This document shows positions 12,741 to 20,953 of a DNA stretch of 35,604 bases, piece by piece. This stretch comes from a virus: positions 1 through 35,604 of the IMG/VR virus record IMGVR_UViG_3300024353_000200, one strand, 5' to 3'. Under the pieces are notes generated by a model. It was not told where the DNA came from. It did not search any database and saw only the letters and a program-made list of their open reading frames with translations. The stretch's first letter is position 1. Each line of letters starts with the position of its first letter. A program made the translations under genes and the position numbers.

Positions 12741-15700
12741 TTCTAATAATTATTCTCCTTCTCCTTGGAATCGTAACCGCTATATTTTGCGTTTGCGTGT
12801 GTATATTTAAGGAGTATCGGAGAAGGTTGATTGGCGCCATAGGTACGCTGCTGCTGTTAATAGGTGGTCTTTTCTCAGCTACAGTAATGATGCCGCCGTT
12901 TGAACCAACAGGTGTTTCAAGCGAACTATTAACCATTCGACCAAACGCAGTAGGAGATCTCGGTCAATGGCAAGACTACCCTGCTGCAACATATAATTGG
13001 CAAAAAGTCGATGAAGCTGGAGGGGGCGACGGTGACTCTACTTACGTTAGAACTTCCTTGTATGACCAAAATTATTATCGAGATCTCTACAATGCTGAGG
13101 ATCCTTCGCCGACAGCGGGCTATCAGCCCGTCAACGTCACGATCTACGGAAGGACACGAAGCTCAGACCCCTACGAAGGGGCATTTTATATTACGATCAA
13201 AACCAACGGAGTAACCTACACATACTACAAAGACAGCCCACCGACTTCATACACGCTATACAGCCATTTTCTAGATCTGAACCCTCAAACTTCGCTTGAA
13301 TGGACAATCAATGAGATCAACGCGTTACAAATAGGGGTCTATGGTAAAAGCGGAGTGGATAACCCGAAAAATCCTACGGCCTGGTATCCCATTCGATGCA
13401 CCCAAGTCTATGCAATCGTGGGATTTGACTACGTTCCCCCCATCACGTTAACTAACGGTGCTCATTCAGGATCGGTCGCTGACGACATCGGACTTCAAGC
13501 CGACTGCACCACCACAAGCGGCACACTCGACATGTATGCGCTTTGGGACAATTCAACTGGAACTTACGAAAGAAAAACATGGATTGACTTCTTAGGCACG
13601 CCAACATCGACGGTTATCACAATCAACAAAACATACGGAAGCGGCGACTTCGACCTCAAATGGAGCATAGAAGCTAACAACACCGATGGCGACTCAACAT
13701 TCGTACTACTTGGAAACGACACTTTCACCATGGCTGCCCCTGTAGAAACTGAAAGCGTGAACATTCGCCCAACTGCCGACGCTTCGCCTGAAGAGTGGAG
13801 TTCGTCCACTGGAACAGGGGTAATCCATTTTGAGGATCTTGACGAAGCAGGAGACGGAGACGAAGATACTACAAGGGTGTGGGTAGCTGGCACAGTTGAC
13901 CCTTGGAAAACTGACCATTTCACCATGGAAGACGTATCGCTCTCATCTTCAACAATAACCAAAATCAAAGTGTACGGACGGGCAAGAAGCGAACTCCACG
14001 CCAACAAAGGTAGCTTTCGATTAGAGTTTGACGTTGACGGAACCATCCATGCTAGCGCAACTTGGACGCCTTCAACCGAGTACACTCTTTACGTGTTTAG
14101 CCTTACTGAAAATTCGAATGACGACTTTGCTTTTGAAGATTTGGACATTGATCGTATAGAAGCCGGAATCAAAGGTCAAAGCGGGCGGGATCCATTAGCA
14201 ACAGGAGCTATTTACTGTACTCAACTATGGATCGAAGTCGTCTACACGACACCTCCAGCTAGAAATCTCCTATGGGTAGACGATTACAACAGCACAGACA
14301 CTTCTTGGGCTCCTACTGGAAACAGTCCTTACATTGACGATTCTTACGACAGCAACATAAAGTCAGTAGCCGCAAACTATAACATTTCTTGGTTCACCTT
14401 TGACGACACAACTTATGATCCGTCGCATTCCTGGCTTGAATTTGAAGCACGAAAAAAGAACCATGACGACGGGGGAACAATACGGATGCACCTTTGGGAC
14501 GGCTACACAATGTATGATCTAGGCACGATGGAAGTTGACTTGAACTACAAATGGTATCGCCGATCTATTTCAGGCATCGTAGATACTCCCACCAAAGCTT
14601 GCATGACGATGATTAAAATTGAAAGTGAAGAAGCGGGATTATACACAGTCGTCATAAGGCGGGCAAGGCTGCATCTCTGGATTGCATACCCCAGCGAAGC
14701 AAGAATAACAAGCCCGGTTTACCCATCTTCAAACGAAGAGGTAACTGTATCTTGGAAGTGGCACCATGCAGTCGGAGTCGACATGATCTACTTTTCAGAA
14801 AACTCGTCAGGATCTTGGGCTGCCAATCAAACGCTCGACGTTTCAGGTACCCCGAACTGGGGAAATTTCACCTTCACTATGCCTGATTCATACGAAACGG
14901 TCATGTATAAATACTGGATTTTGGACGAAAGCGCAACTTGGGCTTGGACTAATGAAGAACCCCTTTACGGATTTTGGGGATTCAACCTCGAGAACTATGA
15001 CTTAGGCGCAAACTCTACAGTTCAAACATCTATGCGACACAGCTATGGACGGAAGGCGTTTCAAATTGGCGGCAATTACATACTTTTTTACGCTAATGGC
15101 TCCCGCACAAGAGCAGAATTCCATGATGGCAACAGCTGGAATTATGTTCAAGACGTATGTGACGCCACTGCAGGCTACTTCATCTATTTTTGGGTAAACA
15201 ACATCAGCGACGTCTACTACATTCATTACATCCGATGTGATGAATCACTCGGCGACGACGTCTTTTACAGAAGAGGGACCATTAACACCGGGACTGGAGA
15301 GATCAGCTGGAGTGCCGCAGTTCAGACTGTGCAAGCTCTCAGCGGATCATCAATGGGATACGTCACTTCGGTAGTTGTAGACTCAAACAATTACCCTTAC
15401 ATCATGTGGGCTAACAGGACGTCGGGGTATCAAATTTACATGACAAAATCGGAGAATAATGATGGCACTTGGTCGACGGAAAGCGGGTTTCCACGACAAT
15501 TAAACAGTATAAGTGCCTTGGTCAGCGGTCAACTATTGCCATTGCCCGACGAAAGCATACAGGCGGTTTGGTGTATGGCTGGGGGTTATCCCGCTAAAGC
15601 AAGAATATGGAACGACACGGCATCTTCTCTCTCGGGCATAGTAAGCGCAAGCACCGCCAACGTTCAAAACAACTATTACTTTTCAGTAATCAATGATCCG

Positions 15701-16354
15701 TCGGGACATGTGAACCTAGTTTTCAGTAACACCGTTTCCCTGTTGCACTCATGGAAAAACTACACTACGGGCACATGGGAAATTAAAGATCAGCTTGTCT
15801 CAGCCAATGTGGACGAAGACAGCTTTCCCGCTATCGGTTGGGACAGCATAGATAGCAAAGTTTACTGTAATTGGATTACTCAATTAGACGACAGCGCTTG
15901 GGTTAACACCTATAACTCGAGCGAATTATGGGAGCAGGAACAACGACTATACACCATTATTCCCTCAGATGGAAGCGCACGCTGGAGCAGCGACCCGAAC
16001 ATCGTAATTCCATATGCTACACTCGGCGAAATTCTCTACATAACCACCCAAGACGAAGCCCCAACTCAGAGGATCCACACGTACTTCTATGTCACTTCTC
16101 TCACTGAGCTGGTAGTTGGAGAGAACGTTATCAACCCTCTAGCGAGAGATGTGGGTCGTACTTTAGCTGAAATCAACGTGAGCATTTGGCTTGACGGCAT
16201 ACAAATGTACTCCATCGTCTACATCAACGCAACAGGGCACTATCCATTCTATTACCAGTACGAATTCAACAAGAACGTAATAGTTACTGACATGAGCCAC
16301 ACGCTGAAGATATGGTGTAACACTGCAGGGTCGTGGTATCACAGTTATGGTTAG
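12737..16354 (+). CDS. Giant membrane-anchored adhesin / receptor-binding protein
   Basis: 1205 residues. Two hydrophobic helices (about 1-22 and 34-52) are followed by an all-beta extracellular-type chain. Residues about 60-235 and 345-505 are two copies of one jelly-roll-like domain. Both open with IRP...W and VDEAG or LDEAG plus GDGD or GDED, contain VYGR.R and G.KG/GVYGKSG turns, and close with CTQ(V/L)(Y/W). Residues about 510-665 form another lectin-like domain. Later blocks with YIMWANRTSG, AVWCMAGGYP, HVNLVFSNT and KVYCNWIT repeats suggest a beta propeller. N-glycosylation sequons are frequent. It likely recognises the host surface; the N-terminal anchor is unusual for a tail fibre and could instead display it on the infected cell. 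Confidence 0.7.
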   Translation: MILIIILLLLGIVTAIFCVCVCIFKEYRRRLIGAIGTLLLLIGGLFSATVMMPPFEPTGVSSELLTIRPNAVGDLGQWQDYPAATYNWQKVDEAGGGDGDSTYVRTSLYDQNYYRDLYNAEDPSPTAGYQPVNVTIYGRTRSSDPYEGAFYITIKTNGVTYTYYKDSPPTSYTLYSHFLDLNPQTSLEWTINEINALQIGVYGKSGVDNPKNPTAWYPIRCTQVYAIVGFDYVPPITLTNGAHSGSVADDIGLQADCTTTSGTLDMYALWDNSTGTYERKTWIDFLGTPTSTVITINKTYGSGDFDLKWSIEANNTDGDSTFVLLGNDTFTMAAPVETESVNIRPTADASPEEWSSSTGTGVIHFEDLDEAGDGDEDTTRVWVAGTVDPWKTDHFTMEDVSLSSSTITKIKVYGRARSELHANKGSFRLEFDVDGTIHASATWTPSTEYTLYVFSLTENSNDDFAFEDLDIDRIEAGIKGQSGRDPLATGAIYCTQLWIEVVYTTPPARNLLWVDDYNSTDTSWAPTGNSPYIDDSYDSNIKSVAANYNISWFTFDDTTYDPSHSWLEFEARKKNHDDGGTIRMHLWDGYTMYDLGTMEVDLNYKWYRRSISGIVDTPTKACMTMIKIESEEAGLYTVVIRRARLHLWIAYPSEARITSPVYPSSNEEVTVSWKWHHAVGVDMIYFSENSSGSWAANQTLDVSGTPNWGNFTFTMPDSYETVMYKYWILDESATWAWTNEEPLYGFWGFNLENYDLGANSTVQTSMRHSYGRKAFQIGGNYILFYANGSRTRAEFHDGNSWNYVQDVCDATAGYFIYFWVNNISDVYYIHYIRCDESLGDDVFYRRGTINTGTGEISWSAAVQTVQALSGSSMGYVTSVVVDSNNYPYIMWANRTSGYQIYMTKSENNDGTWSTESGFPRQLNSISALVSGQLLPLPDESIQAVWCMAGGYPAKARIWNDTASSLSGIVSASTANVQNNYYFSVINDPSGHVNLVFSNTVSLLHSWKNYTTGTWEIKDQLVSANVDEDSFPAIGWDSIDSKVYCNWITQLDDSAWVNTYNSSELWEQEQRLYTIIPSDGSARWSSDPNIVIPYATLGEILYITTQDEAPTQRIHTYFYVTSLTELVVGENVINPLARDVGRTLAEINVSIWLDGIQMYSIVYINATGHYPFYYQYEFNKNVIVTDMSHTLKIWCNTAGSWYHSYG

Positions 16355-17828
16355 TCACCTCGTCTTAGGCAAGCTAACGTATAATGGAGATCTCAAAAGC
16401 GGAGAAACCGTAAACGTCAAGAATCTGAGGACAAACGACGACGTAGATGTTGTAACAGCCGGCGACGGAAGCTACATCACGGACTTGGATGATACCGGCG
16501 ATTTTCCGAATGGCTACTTAAACAACGACAATATTCGAGCCACGTGGAGCGGTCACCCCATCGACGGTCAGGTGAACACAGCCCTATTCGGCACGTTCAT
16601 CCATATTACCGTGTGGTTCTTCCAGTTTGAAGAAACCGTCGAGGGATCTCCAACTGCTCTCACGTTCAAACAGATCATACTAGCAGCCATGGCTGAGGGA
16701 TCGCCAAGCATAACAGCACTCGCAAAAATCCTGTGGCTAACTGAAACTGTTGAAGGAACGCCAAGCCTCGCAACTTTGAAGCAGATAGTGTTCTCGCAGA
16801 CAGCTGAGGGCGTGCCTCTCTTCACGTTCTTCCAAAAAATATTCTGGCTCACTGAAACCGTTGAGGGATCGCCGACCTTTAATCTGCCAATTAAAACAGT
16901 TGCCGTAACAGAAATCGTCCAGGGCACGCCAACGCTGACATTGCCGTTTCGACTGTGGTTCTTCACTGCAACCGTAGAGGGGCTATCAGTCTTATGTGTT
17001 CATGGCAAAGTCGTGACCCTCACAGAAACAGCCGAAGGAGTACCCGGCGTTGCAGCTCGGCGTTACCTAAGATTATCTGAAACTGTGGAAGGAACACCGA
17101 CATTCAACTTACCATTAAAAACTGTTGCCTTCACAGAAATAGTTCAAGCATCTGCCTCTGTAATTCTGCCACTTCGCAGCATCCTCTTAGAAGCAATCGC
17201 TCAAGGCGTCCCGTTTGCGGCCATTATGAAGTATCTGCCATTCACCGAGACTGTGGAAGGATCGCCCACGGTGTATATTCAGGTCCCTGCTGACGTCTTA
17301 GTCACATTCTCTGCAGGTCAACAGAGCTACTTAACTGGAACGCCGCTGATCGAGCGTCACAAGACCTTGTCTTTCACGGAGATAGTTGAAGGATCCCCCA
17401 CCGGTGCTTTAGCTTCTAAAGCGTTGATATTCGTTGAAACTGTTGGGGGCTCCCCGGTTTTGGCGGTTCCGCTGCATCCAATACTGTTCTCACCGGTCTT
17501 AGAAGCAACTCACACTTTGACTTCGGCAAGGATCCTCACTCTATCAGAGATCCTCGAGGGCGTTCCGGTTATTAGCCGGCGTTCGTTTGTGGTGCCCGCA
17601 ATTGTGATGGGGTCGCCAACGGTGACTCTTCCCGCAAAGCTGGCAATGCTGCAGGAGATCTTAACCGGGATTGCCACTGTGGCAACTGAGTTTAAGTTAC
17701 CTGTTCCATTCCGAACGCAGATTCAGGTCGGAAGGAGAAACATGGATTTGGAAATTGAAAGGAGAAATCTTGGGGTAGCCGTTCAAACTCGCAAAATAGA
17801 AATAAAAATTGAAATGGAGAGAGATTAA
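16347..17828 (+). CDS. Repeat-fibre protein (about 18 tandem TETVEG-type repeats)
   Basis: 493 residues from ATG 16347, overlapping the previous stop by 8 nt. Residues about 1-90 form an Ig/CnaB-like domain (LTYNGDLKSGETVNVKNL). Residues about 95-455 hold roughly 18 tandem units of 18-20 residues with consensus hydrophobic-x-LTET(V/I)EG(S/T)P, then hydrophobic, then Lys/Arg. Unit twelve is enlarged by about 25 residues. The C-terminus turns basic and coiled-coil-like (RTQIQVGRRNMDLEIERRN and onward). Regular short beta units with Gly-Ser/Thr-Pro turns suggest a beta-solenoid or beta-prism shaft. I infer a fibre or spike partner of the giant adhesin. Repeat number probably varies between relatives. 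Confidence 0.7.
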   Translation: MVSHLVLGKLTYNGDLKSGETVNVKNLRTNDDVDVVTAGDGSYITDLDDTGDFPNGYLNNDNIRATWSGHPIDGQVNTALFGTFIHITVWFFQFEETVEGSPTALTFKQIILAAMAEGSPSITALAKILWLTETVEGTPSLATLKQIVFSQTAEGVPLFTFFQKIFWLTETVEGSPTFNLPIKTVAVTEIVQGTPTLTLPFRLWFFTATVEGLSVLCVHGKVVTLTETAEGVPGVAARRYLRLSETVEGTPTFNLPLKTVAFTEIVQASASVILPLRSILLEAIAQGVPFAAIMKYLPFTETVEGSPTVYIQVPADVLVTFSAGQQSYLTGTPLIERHKTLSFTEIVEGSPTGALASKALIFVETVGGSPVLAVPLHPILFSPVLEATHTLTSARILTLSEILEGVPVISRRSFVVPAIVMGSPTVTLPAKLAMLQEILTGIATVATEFKLPVPFRTQIQVGRRNMDLEIERRNLGVAVQTRKIEIKIEMERD

Positions 17829-18115
17829 TGCCCGTAACTATCAAGCAAGGTGGTACAGTCAAAATCACTGTGACCCATCGAGATTTTGATGGCAGCCTTT
17901 TTGACCCGGATACTCAAGACAATCGCATTTATGACCCGAGCGACGTAGAGAGGGATCAGGAAACTAACCCGACAAAACTCTCAGTTGGAATCTACTATTA
18001 CTATCATACGCTTGCGGAAGCCGCCGAGGTCGGAACGTGGCGAGTGAAATGCAAAGGTGTAGAATCCACGTTTGTCGCCAAAGAAGATAAAACGTTCAAG
18101 GTTGTGGCAGCATAA
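17828..18115 (+). CDS. Ig-like virion protein
   Basis: 95 residues. The sequence runs TIKQGGTVKITVTHRDFDGS, then DPDTQDNRIYDPSDV, then KLSVGIYYYYHTL, VGTWRVKCKG and a closing strand TFVAKEDKTFKVV. This is the seven-strand layout of short bacteriophage Ig-like proteins (QG.T...T...DG.L.DPT...Y.P.......T...GVYYY...T.....GTW) found with fibre and neck genes. Starts overlap as TAATG on both sides (17828 and 18115), and GGAGAG at 17816-17821 is the ribosome site. It may attach fibres or sit on the neck. Confidence 0.65.
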   Translation: MPVTIKQGGTVKITVTHRDFDGSLFDPDTQDNRIYDPSDVERDQETNPTKLSVGIYYYYHTLAEAAEVGTWRVKCKGVESTFVAKEDKTFKVVAA

Positions 18116-18447
18116 TGACAGATTACTGCGAAAGAGATCTAGTTAAAAACCGCCTCGAGGGGATCGAAGCAACAGATGATGATTACGACGATAAGATTGA
18201 TGCGTGCATAGCTGAAGCCTCAGCAATCATCGACAACAAGCTTGAACAGTATGACGGTGTTCCTCAACCAGTCCCGGCTATAATTCAACACGCCGCCGCT
18301 GACATAGCGGCCGCATCATTCAAAGAAACTTTAGATCCTACAGCTGAGCAGCTGCTTCATCAGAAGGGCTTAGACAAAATCAACCAGTATATTGAAGCTT
18401 TGAAAGTCACCGAGATCCCCTTTGTTGTGGCTGAGGATACGTCTTAA
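18115..18447 (+). CDS. Head-tail connector (head completion) protein
   Basis: 110 residues, all helical: DLVKNRLEGIEATDDDYDDK, IDACIAEASAIIDNKLEQYD, AIIQHAAADIAAASFKET and a C-terminal QKGLDKINQYIEALK helix. This matches gp6/DUF1320-like adaptors that dock under the portal, with the conserved acidic D(D/E)..(D/E).I..C..EAS.IID..L core. It is the first of a connector set followed by head-closure, terminator and tube genes, consistent with siphovirus-type neck order. Confidence 0.75.
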   Translation: MTDYCERDLVKNRLEGIEATDDDYDDKIDACIAEASAIIDNKLEQYDGVPQPVPAIIQHAAADIAAASFKETLDPTAEQLLHQKGLDKINQYIEALKVTEIPFVVAEDTS

Positions 18448-18945
18448 TTGCCCGGCATACTTCACATGCGCGTGCGAGATACCCAACTGCAGAATTGGCT
18501 CCAGGCAGAACCGGAACGCCGAGAGGAAGCCCTTGACATCTGGCGCATGCAAGGCAGCTTAATGACTATGCAGCGTATGCGACTTGAAGCTCCGTATATG
18601 ACCCGAGCTATGCAGAGGTCGATTGGTTGGCGGCCAACACCTCGAGGATTCACTGTTTATGTTTCTGCGCCATACGCAATTTTTGTCGAGAAAGGCACCA
18701 GGCCACACATTATAGAGCCGAAGACTAAGAAGGCGTTAAGGTTCTTTCCGTCAGCTCTAGGAGTACTCAGCGGGGCGCCTCAAAGTTTGCTCGGATTGCA
18801 GGCTTCGATGTTGCAGCCGATTTTCGCTAGGAGAGTTCATCATCCGGGCACGAAGCCAAATCCCTTCGTGCAGCGCACTCGAGACGCTATGAGATCTCGC
18901 CTGCGGGATCTAGCTGAAACTATCTGGAGAAATGTTTGGACATGA
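18448..18945 (+). CDS. Neck / tail-completion protein (HK97 gp10-like)
   Basis: 165 residues from TTG 18448, directly after the upstream TAA; ATG 18466 is an alternative. The feature SAPYAIFVEKGTRPHIIEPK followed by KALRFFP, plus a later RRVHHPGTKPNPFVQRTRDA, is the hallmark of HK97 gp10/Mu gpG-type proteins (Y..Y.E.GTR.H.I.PK..K.L.F......V.HPG....PFL). They complete the tail-head interface. An N-terminal helical segment (EERREEALDIWRM-like, residues about 22-45) precedes it. The call is confident from this motif and from context. Confidence 0.85.
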   Translation: MPGILHMRVRDTQLQNWLQAEPERREEALDIWRMQGSLMTMQRMRLEAPYMTRAMQRSIGWRPTPRGFTVYVSAPYAIFVEKGTRPHIIEPKTKKALRFFPSALGVLSGAPQSLLGLQASMLQPIFARRVHHPGTKPNPFVQRTRDAMRSRLRDLAETIWRNVWT

Positions 18946-19355
18946 CAAGTCGAAAAGAAATTATTGACAGTATTCTATCAATTTTTAGAGCTCACGCTGA
19001 CACAAAAACTGTGGAGTGGCATAAAGGCGAGCCTCCCCGTAGTCGATGGAATCAGTACCCGTTCGGCTGGGTTGAATGGGTTGGGGGTCCTATAGAGCCT
19101 CGCACAGCAATCAGCGAGAAACATAAGCCTATGATCCACATAGTTGTGAATTCGAAACATGTTGACGAGGATAAGGCTGAAGATAGCGTAATGGATTACG
19201 CTGAAAAACTTGAAAGTGTGATCGAGGGGGATCGCACCCTTGGGGGTATGGCGACAACATGCTGGTTTATCTTCGACGAGAAATCCAAGATGTTCGAGGA
19301 AGACTACAGCATTGCAGGGATCCGGCTCACCCTCAAAGTTCTTTACGTGAAATAA
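18942..19355 (+). CDS. Tail terminator protein
   Basis: 137 residues from ATG 18942, which overlaps the previous TGA as ATGA; TTG 18936 has the closer TGGAGA site, so the first two residues are uncertain. The layout follows tail terminators: an N-terminal helix (RKEIIDSILSIFRAH), central strands (YPFGWVEWVGG, KPMIHIVVNSK), a helix (DYAEKLESVIEGDRTLGG) and a terminal strand (IAGIRLTLKVLYV). It caps the growing tail tube and joins it to the neck. Assignment follows position between the gp10-like protein and the tube protein. Confidence 0.7.
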   Translation: MTSRKEIIDSILSIFRAHADTKTVEWHKGEPPRSRWNQYPFGWVEWVGGPIEPRTAISEKHKPMIHIVVNSKHVDEDKAEDSVMDYAEKLESVIEGDRTLGGMATTCWFIFDEKSKMFEEDYSIAGIRLTLKVLYVK

Positions 19356-19376
19356 CGGGTATGAGGTTACAGAAAA

Positions 19377-20354
19377 ATGACTAAAACAGCTTTGCGATGG
19401 GTAGTTCTCGGAAAGGAACTGGCTGAACTTGGCGGAGCAGTGGGTACACCTGCAACGTACATTCGAACCAAGGAGAACCTAGTTTCTGATCCTGGCTACT
19501 ACATTCCGAAGCCTATTCTGCGGCGTGCATACTCCATCAACCAATCTGTGAAGTATCTAGTTCAAGGCTCAATCGGAGAGTTTGACGCAAGACCGGACAC
19601 AATCGGCGAACTTATCTACATGATTCTCGGCGCTAAAACCACCACGAACCCTGAAGGTGACGCTCAAGTCCACGTATTCAAGCCTTTCGATGGAGATCTT
19701 CCGCACTACACGATTTTTTGCGGTGCAGAAATCGTAACTAAAGTTCTACAAGGCTGCTTCGCATCTCGGTTGACTTTCAGGTTTGGCCAGACTCTTGATG
19801 CCCTGCAGATCTTAGCGAACATCGTTGGAGGAAGCGCTCCAACAGGAGACGTAAATTTTGGAACGTACCAGCCGGAAGACACAGTTTTCAGTACAGATGC
19901 AATGTTCACGTTTGACCAACTCGTCGACTTCGAAATTGATTCTGGAGACAGGTTAGCATACTTGTTCGATGGCGAAGTCACCATTGAAAACGTGTTGCCG
20001 ATCGACAAAATGCGCAAGGGCGGAAGCAAGTACATTCAGACCTTCCGACGTGGCGACCGCAAGATCACAGGAAAACTATCACTCGCCTTTGACAATGTAA
20101 CGACTAGAAACAGGTTCCTCGCAGGAACAGCATTTAGTCTAATGTTCAACTGGGAAGGAGCTACGATCAGCGGAGCATATAAGAAGGCTCTTAAAATAGA
20201 GCTGCATAACTGCAAATTCCTCCGTGACGTCTCACCGCACGTTGCCCCGATTGATGAGCCTTTCATCTTGAACGGTCCCTTCCAAGCCTTCTATGACGCA
20301 TCTGAAGCAAACGAAGGAGCCATTACCCTGACGAATACGGTTGCAGCATACTAG
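19377..20354 (+). CDS. Major tail tube protein
   Basis: 325 residues from ATG 19377. It reads like archaeal/bacterial siphovirus tube proteins: LGKELAELGGAVGTPATYIR, SINQSVKYLVQGSIGEF, then LIYMILGAKTTTNP, HVFKPFDGDLPHYTIFCGAE, then GCFASRLTFRF, and late strands such as KITGKLSLAFDNVTTRNRFL and KKALKIELHNCKFLRDV. This alternation of long strands with G/N turns matches the tube fold shared with gpV. It forms the stacked hexameric rings of the tail. A tube gene implies a real tail, yet the tape measure downstream is tiny. There is no adjacent sheath gene, so the tail is probably non-contractile. Confidence 0.85.
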   Translation: MTKTALRWVVLGKELAELGGAVGTPATYIRTKENLVSDPGYYIPKPILRRAYSINQSVKYLVQGSIGEFDARPDTIGELIYMILGAKTTTNPEGDAQVHVFKPFDGDLPHYTIFCGAEIVTKVLQGCFASRLTFRFGQTLDALQILANIVGGSAPTGDVNFGTYQPEDTVFSTDAMFTFDQLVDFEIDSGDRLAYLFDGEVTIENVLPIDKMRKGGSKYIQTFRRGDRKITGKLSLAFDNVTTRNRFLAGTAFSLMFNWEGATISGAYKKALKIELHNCKFLRDVSPHVAPIDEPFILNGPFQAFYDASEANEGAITLTNTVAAY

Positions 20355-20373
20355 ACTGGCGGGGGTGACACAG

Positions 20374-20904
20374 CTGAGTTTTGAAGAGTGGCATAGGAAA
20401 CAGGAAAAGACGTTTGAGACTCCCAGTGGCCTAAAAGTATCGGTGAAATTGCCCGATTACATGCAGCTGATAAAAGACTGGATGGACGCCGGGGTTAAGG
20501 ATCCCCTTGGCAAAAACACGAAGCTTAGCAAGCAGATCTCGAAGCCGCACGTGGTTAAGAAGTTGTTGCTGAAGTATGTGGTGAAACCCAAACTAACGGA
20601 AAAGCAGGTGACCATTCTAATCAAGGAGCATCCGACAACAGCCCAAATCATATATGCTGAAATCATCTCGCCCTTCATTACTCAAGCTGACAAGAACATA
20701 GACTTTTTTCGCCGCTACTATGCTTGGCTTGCGGGTGGGGTGTCTCGCCTTAATGATGCGAAAGCTACCAATCGAACTGTTGAATCCGTTACATCTGAGA
20801 GATCCCCTGCAACGCCTAATCTTCAACGAGACAGTGTTAGCTTACGCGATAGACTTCCTCCAGAGTCCACAGGAAAAACTCGAGATCGGAGAAGGGAAGG
20901 ATAA
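20374..20904 (+). CDS. Tail assembly chaperone, upstream frame (gpG-like)
   Basis: About 176 residues if translated from CTG 20374, which sits 5 nt behind GGGGGTGA (20361-20368). TTG 20341 and GTG 20365 are open alternatives. The mixed helical sequence FEEWHRKQEKTFETPSGLKV, LKLSKQISKPHVVKKLLLKY-like, LTEKQVTILIKEHPTTAQII fits a small acidic/basic chaperone between tube and tape measure. The last 40 residues (from about ATNRTV) turn into Ser/Arg-rich out-of-frame-like sequence, whereas the +1 frame there becomes protein-like. I infer that the shared N-terminus is this frame and a longer form arises by frameshift. Confidence 0.7.
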   Translation: MSFEEWHRKQEKTFETPSGLKVSVKLPDYMQLIKDWMDAGVKDPLGKNTKLSKQISKPHVVKKLLLKYVVKPKLTEKQVTILIKEHPTTAQIIYAEIISPFITQADKNIDFFRRYYAWLAGGVSRLNDAKATNRTVESVTSERSPATPNLQRDSVSLRDRLPPESTGKTRDRRREG

Positions 20905-20953
20905 GCTCGAAAAAATGAAGGAGTGGTGGTGGAAGAAACATGGCTCTGAGTGA
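20702..20953 (+). CDS. Tail assembly chaperone, downstream frame (gpT-like extension)
   Basis: The +1 frame relative to the previous gene is closed by TAG at 20699-20701 and opens at 20702, immediately before a TTTTTTC slippery run (20704-20710). Its real-looking part reads ELLNPLHLRDPLQRLIFNET, then VLAYAIDFLQSPQEKLEIGE and KDKLEKMKEWWWKKHG. An independent start at ATG 20720, 20753 or 20756 is possible, but none has a ribosome site. In most long-tailed phages the chaperone pair before the tape measure is joined by a programmed frameshift. It overlaps the tape-measure start by 14 nt. Confidence 0.65.
   Translation, partial: TFFAATMLGLRVGCLALMMRKLPIELLNPLHLRDPLQRLIFNETVLAYAIDFLQSPQEKLEIGEGKDKLEKMKEWWWKKHGSE

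Noticed and set aside
13564-14085. 173-residue minus-strand ORF inside the giant adhesin
   Set aside because: Ser/Val-rich mirror of the adhesin frame with no ribosome site; the plus frame is continuous for 1205 codons.
16640-17710. CRISPR-like array in the repeated region
   Set aside because: Repeats are in-frame protein units of about 55-60 nt with diverged DNA and no constant repeat-spacer alternation.
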